Of a stretch of 64,000 bases of DNA, positions 40,104 through 47,206 are shown one piece after another (position 1 is the stretch's first letter; every line of letters begins with the position of its first letter). The translations under genes and the position numbers were made by a program. The notes under the pieces are model-generated. The model did no database searches. It had not been told where the DNA came from and was given only the letters and a program-made list of their open reading frames with translations. Origin of the DNA: Streptomyces sp. NBC_01465 (GTDB lineage Bacteria > Actinomycetota > Actinomycetes > Streptomycetales > Streptomycetaceae); assembly GCF_036227325.1 (NCBI RefSeq), contig NZ_CP109467.1:992001-1056000 (forward strand), in the 5' to 3' direction.

Positions 40104-40105
40104 GA
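40096..40105. promoter_or_regulatory. Palindrome holding two divergent, overlapping start codons
   Basis: TCATGCATGA is a perfect 10-bp palindrome. The rightward ATG (40102-40104) and the leftward ATG (40103-40101) share the CATG. TACGCT (40091-40096) and, on the minus strand, TATTCT (40117-40112) could serve as -10 boxes for leaderless transcripts on each side. Confidence 0.6.
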
Positions 40106-41214
40106 CAGCACAGAATAGCGCTACTCACCCCGGTGCGATAGCAGTTGGCAGTGGAACCGCCCAGGCCGCCCTGGGGGTCGTCGCCTTCTCGCTGACCTTC
40201 CCCGCGACGGCTTGGGGCCTCGAAGGCTTCGGCACCTGGTCGCTGGTGGCCGTACGGTGCGTCCTCGCCGCCCTCGTCGCCGGAGCCGCGCTGCTCGTCT
40301 GCCGGATCCCGCTGCCGCCCCGCCGCCACTGGGCCGGGCTCGCGGTGGTGGCGCTCGGGGTGGTCGTCGGCTTCCCGCTGCTGACCACGCTCGCACTGCA
40401 GACCTCGACCACGTCCCATGCGGCCGTCGTGGTGGGCCTGTTGCCGCTGACGACGGCCGCGATGTCGGCGCTGCGGACCGGGGCGCGGCCCTCGCGCACC
40501 TTCTGGGCGGCCACCCTCGCCGGAGCCGCCGTGGTGATCGCGTTCACCGTGCAGCAGTCGGGAGGCGCGCTCTCCGCCGGGGACACCTTCCTCTTCGCGG
40601 CGCTCCTGGTGTGCGCGGCCGGGTACACCGAAGGCGGGCGCCTGGCCCGCGAGATGCCCGGCTGGCAGGTGATCGGCTGGGCGCTGGTGCTCTGTCTGCC
40701 GCTCACCGTGGTGGCCGCGGTGCTCGCCCTGGCCGTCGAGCCGGTCCACCTCACCGCGCACAGCGTCGCGGGTCTGGCCTGGGTCGCCGTCGGGTCGCAG
40801 TTCCTCGGTCTGGTGGTCTGGTACCGCGGCATGGCGGAGATCGGCGTGGCGAAGGCGAGCCAGCTCCAGCTCGCCCAGCCGCTGCTCACCCTCGTCTGGT
40901 CGGTCACCCTGCTCGGCGAGCACCTCTCCCCCGCGGCGCCGGTCGCCGCAGGGGCCGTACTGGTCTGCATCGCGGTGACGCAGCGGGCTGCAACTCCCGC
41001 TGCCCGCCGTAGACTTGACGCCATGCAAGCAAGCGTGGGCGACCATCTGCTGGTGCATGGCAGGACCGTAGGACAGCAGGACCGGGTCGCGGAGATCGTC
41101 GAAGTACTGGGGACCGACGGCCTGCCCCCGTACCGCGTCCGGTTCGAGGACGGCCACGAGGCGCTCATGTCACCGGGGCCGGACTCGGTGGTCCAGCCCC
41201 GGCGCCCTCAGTAG
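40102..41214 (+). CDS. EamA-family transporter with in-frame DUF1918 domain
   Basis: A 370-residue protein. Residues about 18-300 form a ten-span EamA/DMT transporter (ALGVVAFSLTFPATAWGLEGFGTW, GLLPLTTAAMSALRTG, WYRGMAEIGVAKASQLQLAQPLLTLVWS). Residues 308-370 are DUF1918 (MQASVGDHLLVHGRTVGQQDRVAEIVEVLG ... YRVRFEDGHEALMSPGPDSV). In other actinomycetes these are often two genes; here no stop codon separates them. The transporter likely exports a metabolite; the DUF1918 tail is soluble. Possibly regulated by the divergent MocR gene. Confidence 0.82.
   Translation: MTAQNSATHPGAIAVGSGTAQAALGVVAFSLTFPATAWGLEGFGTWSLVAVRCVLAALVAGAALLVCRIPLPPRRHWAGLAVVALGVVVGFPLLTTLALQTSTTSHAAVVVGLLPLTTAAMSALRTGARPSRTFWAATLAGAAVVIAFTVQQSGGALSAGDTFLFAALLVCAAGYTEGGRLAREMPGWQVIGWALVLCLPLTVVAAVLALAVEPVHLTAHSVAGLAWVAVGSQFLGLVVWYRGMAEIGVAKASQLQLAQPLLTLVWSVTLLGEHLSPAAPVAAGAVLVCIAVTQRAATPAARRRLDAMQASVGDHLLVHGRTVGQQDRVAEIVEVLGTDGLPPYRVRFEDGHEALMSPGPDSVVQPRRPQ
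41023..41214 (+). CDS. DUF1918 protein (possible independent start inside the fusion)
   Basis: The last 63 codons of the EamA frame match a complete stand-alone DUF1918 protein beginning MQASVGDHL at ATG 41023. A TAGACT box at 41010-41015 lies 7 nt before that ATG, like other leaderless starts here. It may be made separately as a small protein as well as in the fusion. Translation from this start is inferred. Confidence 0.5.
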   Translation: MQASVGDHLLVHGRTVGQQDRVAEIVEVLGTDGLPPYRVRFEDGHEALMSPGPDSVVQPRRPQ

Positions 41215-41215
41215 C

Positions 41216-42436
41216 TCAGGGGCGTACGCGCGTCCGGTAGTGGTCGGCCACGACCCTGGCCATCGACCCGGTCGGGTCCGTGGCGACCTCCTTGCCGGAG
41301 AAGAAGACATGGCCGCGCACCTGTCGGTACCCGTCGGCGAAGGTCAGATGGCGGGAGAGTTCGGCCGGGTCCTGCCAGGGCGCGGGCTGGGCCGGGTCGC
41401 CCGCCTTGTAGAGGGCCTCGCCGATGTAGAGGTCGACGCCGGTGCCGCGTACGACGTCGTCCCACCAGGGCACGAGGGCCGCATAGTCCGCCGCGGCGAA
41501 GCCGATGTTCCAGTAGACCTGCGGGCAGATGTAGTCGATCCATCCCTCCTTGACCCATTTACGGGTGTCCGCGTGGAGGTTGTCGTACGTCTGCACGCCG
41601 GCCGTCGTCGCCGAGCCGAGCGGGTCGGTGGCCGCGTTGCGCCACACCCCGAAGGGGCTGATCCCGAAGCGGACCCGGGGCTTGATCCGCTTGATGCCGG
41701 CCGCCATCCCGCGCACCAGGCGGTCCGTGTTGTCGCGCCGCCAGGCCGCCTTGTCGGGGAAGCCCGCGCCGTAGCGCGCGTACGCGTCGTCGTCGGCGAA
41801 GGTCTGCCCGGCCACCGGGTACGGGTAGAAGTAGTCGTCCCAGTGGACGGCATCGATGTCATAGCGGCGTACGGCATCGAGCATCGCGTCCTGCACGAAG
41901 CGCCGGACCTCGGGCAGACCGGGGTTGTAGTAGAGCTTCCCGCCGTACGGAAGGATCCACTCCGGGTGGAGGCGCGCGGGGTGCGTGGGCGCCAGCCGGG
42001 AGGGGTCGGTGTGGTTGGCGACGCGGTACGGGTTGAACCAGGCGTGCAGCTCGAGCCCCCGGCGATGGGCCTCCTTCACCGCAGTGCCCAGCGGATCCCA
42101 GCCCGGGTCCTGCCCCTGCACTCCGGTGAGATACTCGGCCCACGGCTCGTACGGCGAGGGCCACAGCGCGTCGGCGGTCGGCCTGACCTGGAACATCACG
42201 GCGTTGAGCTTCCGCCCCGCCGCCGCGTCGAGGTACGCGATGAGCTCCGCGCGCTGCTGCGCCGCTGTGAGCCCCGCCACGGAGGGCCAGTCCCGGTTGG
42301 CGACGGTCGCGATCCACATTCCGCGCAGCTCCCGGTGCGGGCGCGGCGGCCGGGCGACCGCCTCGCCGGGCAGGACAAGGCCCGACACCACCGCTGTCGC
42401 GCCCGTCACCAGTGCTCTTCGGCTCACAGACCTCAT
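41216..42436 (-). CDS. GHL10-family (DUF187-like) glycoside hydrolase, exported
   Basis: A 406-residue exported protein. MRSVSRRALVTGATAVVSGLVLPGEAVA is a Tat-like signal. The catalytic-type TIM barrel of the GHL10/DUF187 family is clear: ELRGMWIATVANRDWPS, LNAVMFQVRPTADALWPSPYEPW, LHAWFNPYRVANH, DIDAVHWDDYFYPYPV, and WIDYICPQVYWNIGFA. It probably cleaves a cell-wall or peptidoglycan-like glycan. ATG at 42436 follows AAGGGG; the frame extends 15 codons upstream without conserved sequence. Confidence 0.85.
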   Translation of the reverse strand: MRSVSRRALVTGATAVVSGLVLPGEAVARPPRPHRELRGMWIATVANRDWPSVAGLTAAQQRAELIAYLDAAAGRKLNAVMFQVRPTADALWPSPYEPWAEYLTGVQGQDPGWDPLGTAVKEAHRRGLELHAWFNPYRVANHTDPSRLAPTHPARLHPEWILPYGGKLYYNPGLPEVRRFVQDAMLDAVRRYDIDAVHWDDYFYPYPVAGQTFADDDAYARYGAGFPDKAAWRRDNTDRLVRGMAAGIKRIKPRVRFGISPFGVWRNAATDPLGSATTAGVQTYDNLHADTRKWVKEGWIDYICPQVYWNIGFAAADYAALVPWWDDVVRGTGVDLYIGEALYKAGDPAQPAPWQDPAELSRHLTFADGYRQVRGHVFFSGKEVATDPTGSMARVVADHYRTRVRP

Positions 42437-42574
42437 GCGTCGCCCCTTGCTCAGTAAGCGATTGTTAACCCGGCACGCCATTCACCCGCAGGTCAGGAGT
42501 AACGTCAAGGGCCGGGACGGGCGCCGGAAGCACTATCGGGGGACTCGTCCGGAGAGATCTGCGAAAGGCTGGAT

Positions 42575-43447
42575 GTGACGGACTCGCTTACGGACATCAC
42601 TCGCGTCGGAGTGGTGGGCTGTGGCCAGATGGGCGCGGGCATCGCGGAGGTGTGCGCCCGCAGCGGCCTCGAGGTGATGGTCGCCGAGACCACCGGCGAG
42701 GCCCTGGAGATCGGCCGCACCCGGCTGCACAACTCCCTCTCGAAGGCCGCCGAGCGCGGCAAGATCACCGAGGAGGAGCGTGACGCGACCCTGGCGCGCC
42801 TGAGCTTCACCACCGACCTCGGGGAGTTCGCCGACCGCGACCTCGTCATCGAGGCCGTCGTGGAGAACGAGCAGGTCAAGACCGAGATCTTCCAGGTCCT
42901 CGACCAGGTGATGACCCGCCCGGACGCGATCCTCGCCTCCAACACCTCCTCCATCCCGCTGGTGAAGCTGGCCGTCGCGACCTCCCGTCCCGACCAGGTC
43001 ATGGGCATCCACTTCTTCAACCCGGCCCCGGTCCAGCAGCTCGTCGAGCTGATCCCGGCGCTGACCACCTCCGAGGAGACGGTCAAGCGCTCGCAGACGC
43101 TGGTGGAGAACGTGCTGGGCAAGCACGCGATCCGCGCGCAGGACCGTTCGGGCTTCGTGGTCAACGCGCTGCTCATTCCGTATCTGCTCTCCGCGATCCG
43201 GATGTTCGAGTCGGGCATCGCCAGCCGCGAGGACATCGACAACGGCATGGAGATGGGCTGCGCCCACCCGATGGGCCCGCTGAAGCTCGCGGACCTGATC
43301 GGTCTGGACACCGTGGCCTCGGTCGCGGATTCCATGTATGCCGAGTTCAAGGAGCCGCTGTACGCGGCTCCCCCGCTGTTGCAGCGCATGGTGGACGCGG
43401 GTCGGCTCGGCCGCAAGACCGGCTCTGGCTTCTACCCGTACTCCTGA
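42575..43447 (+). CDS. 3-hydroxybutyryl-CoA dehydrogenase-like enzyme
   Basis: A 290-residue enzyme oxidising a 3-hydroxyacyl-CoA with NAD(P). The dinucleotide motif is VGVVGCGQMGAGIAEV (about 11), the catalytic His is in MGIHFFNPAPVQQLVELIP (about 140), and the C-terminal domain contains GFVVNALLIPYLLSAI and GCAHPMGPLKLADLIGLD. GTG at 42575 follows AAAGG. It may serve butyryl-CoA supply for polyketides or fatty-acid breakdown. Confidence 0.9.
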   Translation: MTDSLTDITRVGVVGCGQMGAGIAEVCARSGLEVMVAETTGEALEIGRTRLHNSLSKAAERGKITEEERDATLARLSFTTDLGEFADRDLVIEAVVENEQVKTEIFQVLDQVMTRPDAILASNTSSIPLVKLAVATSRPDQVMGIHFFNPAPVQQLVELIPALTTSEETVKRSQTLVENVLGKHAIRAQDRSGFVVNALLIPYLLSAIRMFESGIASREDIDNGMEMGCAHPMGPLKLADLIGLDTVASVADSMYAEFKEPLYAAPPLLQRMVDAGRLGRKTGSGFYPYS

Positions 43448-43456
43448 TTCGCACGG

Positions 43457-43492
43457 AGTGTGCGGGGCGTGCTCGCATATGCCCCGCGCACT
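43457..43492 (+). terminator. Terminator hairpin after the hydroxyacyl-CoA dehydrogenase
   Basis: A 12-bp stem (AGTGTGCGGGGC paired with GCCCCGCGCACT, one G-U) with a 12-base loop lies 10 nt after the stop. Confidence 0.7.
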
Positions 43493-43562
43493 GCCTGTCC
43501 CTGTACGGACAAGGCGAGTTGACTCGGTTACGGCCCTCCTCAAGGAGAAAAGGAGCGGAACC

Positions 43563-43820
43563 GTGTCATCCGATGCCGACCTTCCCTTGGTCGTCGAAGA
43601 GTTCGCCGAACTGCACCGCAACCTGGACGTCGGGCTTGCCCAGATCGACGGACGCCTTGCCCTGCTCACCCAGCGCGACGGTCAGATCGACAAGGACCTC
43701 ACCGATCTGACCGCGCGCATCACCACCCTGGAGCACACCCGCTGGCCGCTGCCCGCGGTCGCCGCACTGACTGCCGTCGGCGCGCTGACAGTGGCGGTGT
43801 GGCAGGCCCTCGGGCATTAG
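43563..43820 (+). CDS. Small coiled-coil membrane-anchored protein
   Basis: An 85-residue protein: an acidic N-terminal helix with heptad-like leucines (LVVEEFAELHRNLDVGLAQIDGRL, ITTLEH), then a single hydrophobic span (about 62-80). GTG at 43563 follows GGAGCGG. I do not recognise a function; comparable small proteins sit as hypothetical genes in many Streptomyces. It converges on the NUDIX gene. Confidence 0.75.
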   Translation: MSSDADLPLVVEEFAELHRNLDVGLAQIDGRLALLTQRDGQIDKDLTDLTARITTLEHTRWPLPAVAALTAVGALTVAVWQALGH

Positions 43821-43829
43821 CGGACCGGG

Positions 43830-44360
43830 TCAGCCGAGCCGCAGATGGTGAAGCATCAGCAGCCCGGCGGCCATGTTGGCGGCCGGCACCTCGCCTCGGG
43901 CGATCATGTCCGGGACCAGCTTGAGCGGGACCCATTCGCGGCGCGAGGACTCGAAGTCGTCCTCGGGATGACCGATGTACGTGCCCTGCTCCGACCAGTA
44001 GAGATGGTGCCGGGCGTCGGTCAGTCCGTTGGACGGCTCGACGGTGAGCAGATGGTGGAGGGGGCCGGGCCTCCAGCCGGTCTCCTCCTCCATCTCACGG
44101 GCCGCGGCCACCGCGATGTCCTCACCGTCCTCGACGACTCCGGCCGCGAGCTCCCAGCCCCAGCTGTTGGTGATGAAGCGGTGGCGCCAGAGCATCAGCA
44201 CCTCGTTGGCCTCGTTGACGACGGTCGCCACGGCGACGGGGCGGAGCCGTATGACGAAGTGGTCGAGGTGGCGGCCGTCGGGGAGTTCGACGTCCGCCAG
44301 GTTCACCCGGAACCAGCGGTTCTTGTACACAGTCTGTTCGCTTAAGTTCGTCCACTGCAC
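43830..44360 (-). CDS. NUDIX hydrolase
   Basis: A 176-residue hydrolase with the NUDIX box GVVEDGEDIAVAAAREMEEETGW (about 74-96), complete in GX5EX7REUXEEXGU. The N-terminal strand sequence WFRVNLADVELPDGRHLDHFVI resembles ADP-ribose/ nucleoside-diphosphate-linked hydrolases. GTG at 44360 (VQWTNLSEQ) follows GGAAGG by 10 nt and matches conserved homologous starts; a TTG seven codons upstream is less likely. Confidence 0.88.
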   Translation of the reverse strand: MQWTNLSEQTVYKNRWFRVNLADVELPDGRHLDHFVIRLRPVAVATVVNEANEVLMLWRHRFITNSWGWELAAGVVEDGEDIAVAAAREMEEETGWRPGPLHHLLTVEPSNGLTDARHHLYWSEQGTYIGHPEDDFESSRREWVPLKLVPDMIARGEVPAANMAAGLLMLHHLRLG

Positions 44361-44411
44361 GTTTCTGCCACCTTCCGACAAGTAGATGGCAACATCGCAG
44401 CAGGAGCACGG

Positions 44412-45752
44412 TCACAGCGGAACGCGCAAAGCCCCGTCGATGAGTGCAGCGGCTTCATCCGCCTGTGCGAATCCGCTCGCGGCGAGATGATTCCGCACCG
44501 CACGCAGCCGGTCCCGGAGCCGCTGCGACTCCATCCCCCGGGCCGCCTCGGCCATTTCGACAGCCGTGTGCACGGCCCGGTCAGCCTCTCCCTGCCGCAG
44601 TTCGATCTGGGCGAGCATCGCCAGACGGTGGACCCGCCCCCGGTCATGTGCGGGAGCGCCGGCCGCCGCGGCCGCCTGTTCGCGCGCGGCCGGCAGGTCG
44701 CCGAGTCTGAGCAGCGCCTCCGCCACCTGTACGTTGACCAGACCCGGCTGGACGTAGCCCGTCTCATCGGGCTCCGCACGGGGGCTGATGCGCTCGGCAG
44801 CCGCCTCCGCACGCCTGATGCACGACAGGGCGTTGCTGCTGTCACCGAGATACGCGTACGCCTTGGCCTGCATGGCATGGAGATCGGTCGCCAGCGCCGG
44901 AGTCAGCTCCTTGCCGGCGGCCCGCAGCGCGGCCTCCGCGAAGGCGACGGCCTGCCGGTACTCCTTCATGAACAGCGTCTGGTTGACCAGCAGGGCCACG
45001 ACGTACGCGCCGAGCCCGCGGTCCCCGCTGGCCTTGGCCAGGCGCAGCGCCTGGTGGAAGTAGCGCTGGGCGAGGCCCTGGGCGTTGGAGTCGTACGCGC
45101 AGATCCCCGCGATGGCCACCAACCCGCCCGTGGCGCGGTGCAGTTGGCGCCCGGTGGCATCGGTGTAGCTGCCGCGCAGCAGCGGCGCGGTCTCCGTGTT
45201 GAGGAAGCCGACGATACGGGCGCGCGTCGCGATGCCGCCCGCCTTGCGGTACATCTGCTCGTAGTGCGCGCGGGCCGCCCGGAGCGTCTCGGTGTCCGCG
45301 AGGCTCACCCGGGTCTGGCCGCTGCGGGAGACGTCCACGTCCTCGGGCGGGTTCTCCCACTCCCACACCGGCAGCACGGCAGGCGTACCGGTGACGGCGG
45401 GCGCGCCGAGTATGTGCGGGCGCTGCTGCTCGTCGGAGCGCCACAGCGCGGCGGCCCGCTCCACGAACCCCGAGAGCGGCGTGCCGTGCTGGGGCGCCGG
45501 GCTGCCGGGGACGCCCAGACCGATGTCGTCCAGCGTGACGGGCCTGCGCAGCCGGGCGGCGAAGACTTCACAGAGCAGATCGGGCACCTGGCCACGCGGG
45601 CGCTGGCCCTTCAACCAGCGTGCGATGGCGGTGTGTTCGTACCGCAGCTGGAGTCCGCGCGCCTTGCCCGCCTGGTTGACCCGGACCGCAAGACCGGCGT
45701 TGGACATTCCCGCCTCGTCGAGCAAGGCGTCGAGCAGGGTATTGGGCAGCAT
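44412..45752 (-). CDS. NsdA-like regulator: XRE-type start with TPR-like helices
   Basis: A 446-residue protein. Residues 1-75 (LPNTLLDALLDEAGMSNAGLAVRVNQAGKARGLQLRYEHTAIARWLKGQRPRG) look like an XRE-type helix-turn-helix. From about 140 to 440 are helical TPR-like repeats (YFHQALRLAKASGDRGLGAYVVALL, AMQAKAYAYLGDSSNALSCIRRAE, VQVAEALLRLGDLPAAREQAAA). The overall layout resembles NsdA, a negative regulator of Streptomyces development and antibiotic synthesis; orthology is unproven. ATG at 45752 follows GGAGGG. A TCACAC-GTGTGA dyad lies upstream. Confidence 0.75.
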   Translation of the reverse strand: MLPNTLLDALLDEAGMSNAGLAVRVNQAGKARGLQLRYEHTAIARWLKGQRPRGQVPDLLCEVFAARLRRPVTLDDIGLGVPGSPAPQHGTPLSGFVERAAALWRSDEQQRPHILGAPAVTGTPAVLPVWEWENPPEDVDVSRSGQTRVSLADTETLRAARAHYEQMYRKAGGIATRARIVGFLNTETAPLLRGSYTDATGRQLHRATGGLVAIAGICAYDSNAQGLAQRYFHQALRLAKASGDRGLGAYVVALLVNQTLFMKEYRQAVAFAEAALRAAGKELTPALATDLHAMQAKAYAYLGDSSNALSCIRRAEAAAERISPRAEPDETGYVQPGLVNVQVAEALLRLGDLPAAREQAAAAAGAPAHDRGRVHRLAMLAQIELRQGEADRAVHTAVEMAEAARGMESQRLRDRLRAVRNHLAASGFAQADEAAALIDGALRVPL

Positions 45753-46010
45753 GAGGGCCCTCCGGTGGCTCGGTGGGGCACAGCGTAATGGAGTCGGGTT
45801 CACACGGGGTGTGATCGGAGTGACCGCATCAGGACCCCTTGGACTCTGCCCGCGCACCCCTCGCCCCGATGTACTGAACTGCCTCTCACACAGAGGCGTC
45901 CGGGCCGCCGGCTCCCCCTCGTACAGTGCGGCGGCCCGGCTCCCGGCGCCGTCCGTCCTGCCGGATCTGCCCGGCAACTCCCGCGGCGGGGCGGACGGCG
46001 CCCCACCGCC
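45753..46010. other. Promoter region with TCACAC-GGG-GTGTGA dyad
   Basis: A 258-bp intergenic stretch. A perfect inverted repeat TCACAC/GTGTGA with three bases between lies at 45800-45814, 48 bp before the regulator start, with a TACGCT box (minus strand) closer to the gene. This may be an autoregulatory site. Nothing else is seen. Confidence 0.5.
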
Positions 46011-47048
46011 TCAGTGCCGGGCCCGGACGGCCTGGACGGCACCGGGCTGCGCGGGGACCCGGCTGCGGTCGTTACGGAGGACCAGCAGTGCGACATCGTC
46101 ACAGAGCCGGCCGCCCGTGTGCCGCAGCAGCGACCTGTGCACCCGGTCGATCACATCGGCGGGCGAGACGGGCGAGTTGAGCGCCGCCGTCGCGAGGACT
46201 TCCTCCAGCGGGAAGAACCGGCCCCCGGAGTCGCGTGCGTCGGCCGCCCCGTCGGTGTGCAGCACCAGCGCATCGCCGGGCAGCAGCCGTCCGCACCGCT
46301 GCAGCGGGATCGCGGCGGGCAGCGGAAAGGGACCCAGCGGCGGCAGCGGGTCGGCGTCGGAGAGTGGCCCCGCGCTCCCCCGGAGCCGGTAGGGCCACGG
46401 GTGCCCGCAGTTGACCGCGAGCAGTTCGCCCGCCGCACCGATCTCGATGAGCAGTACGGTCACGAACTCCTCGGCCAGGGGGTTCTCCGGGTCGGCGCCG
46501 CCCGCCGACGGATGCTCGTCCCGGGACCGCTCCCGCAGATGACGCTCCAGCGCCCGCTCCAACCGCCGCATCACACCGGCGAGTTCGGGCTCGTCGTGGG
46601 CGGCCTCGCGGAAGCTGCCGAGGACGGCGGCCACCGCCCCGAGCGCGGGCAGTCCGTGGCCGCGTACGTCACCGATGACGATGCGCACCCCGTGCACGGT
46701 GGAGAGCGCCTCGTACAGATCACCGCCGACCGTGGCCCCCGGGCTGGCCGAGAGCTGTCCCGCGGCGACGGCGAGCCCGTCGAGCCGGGCCGGCAGCGGC
46801 CTCAGCAGCGCCTGCTGGGTGGCGTGGGCGACCTCGCGCGCCTGCTTCAACTCCCGTACGGGACCGAGCCTGACGCTCGCGCAGAGGGAGACGACGGCGA
46901 CGAGGAAGGCGGCGCACAGCGCGATCCGTACGGTCAGCGCGTCGTCGGTGGCCATCGGGCAGGTCAGTTCCCACGTGGTCACGAGCACAAGCCAGAGGAT
47001 GGGGAGTCCGAAGGCGAGCACCGCTCGCCTCGGCCTGCTGCGGATCAT
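46011..47048 (-). CDS. SpoIIE-type PP2C serine phosphatase, membrane-anchored
   Basis: A 345-residue protein. Two membrane spans at about 10-30 and 42-60 precede a linker coil and a PP2C domain: SASPGATVGGDLYEALSTVHGVRIVIGDVRGHGLPALG (metal-binding GGD and GDVRGHG, about 105), VTVLLIEIGAAGELLAVNCGHPWPYRL, LHTDGAADARD and CDDVALLVLR. Such phosphatases dephosphorylate anti-anti-sigma factors in the general stress or development pathways. ATG at 47048 follows GGAGGGGG by 8 nt. Confidence 0.88.
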   Translation of the reverse strand: MIRSRPRRAVLAFGLPILWLVLVTTWELTCPMATDDALTVRIALCAAFLVAVVSLCASVRLGPVRELKQAREVAHATQQALLRPLPARLDGLAVAAGQLSASPGATVGGDLYEALSTVHGVRIVIGDVRGHGLPALGAVAAVLGSFREAAHDEPELAGVMRRLERALERHLRERSRDEHPSAGGADPENPLAEEFVTVLLIEIGAAGELLAVNCGHPWPYRLRGSAGPLSDADPLPPLGPFPLPAAIPLQRCGRLLPGDALVLHTDGAADARDSGGRFFPLEEVLATAALNSPVSPADVIDRVHRSLLRHTGGRLCDDVALLVLRNDRSRVPAQPGAVQAVRARH

Positions 47049-47143
47049 GCCGTGGGCCCCCTCCGTGTCCTGGTCGGGCTGGACGATTGTGTCCACCGTC
47101 CGCACCTGTTTGCGTAAATCGCCTCCGCATCTCACTCGAACGA

Positions 47144-47181
47144 GTGAGGGGCGCATCCGGAGATCCGGATGCGCCCCTCAC
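47144..47181 (-). terminator. Terminator after pheT
   Basis: A perfect 18-bp inverted repeat with a two-base centre lies 26 nt past the pheT stop. It is symmetrical and could also stop rightward transcription. Confidence 0.88.
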
Positions 47182-47206
47182 CAGGCAATACGAGACCGCG
47201 ATGCGC

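Noticed and set aside
44360..44381. NUDIX start at TTG 44381
   Set aside because: GTG 44360 gives the usual VQWTNLSEQ beginning and a better-spaced GGAAGG.
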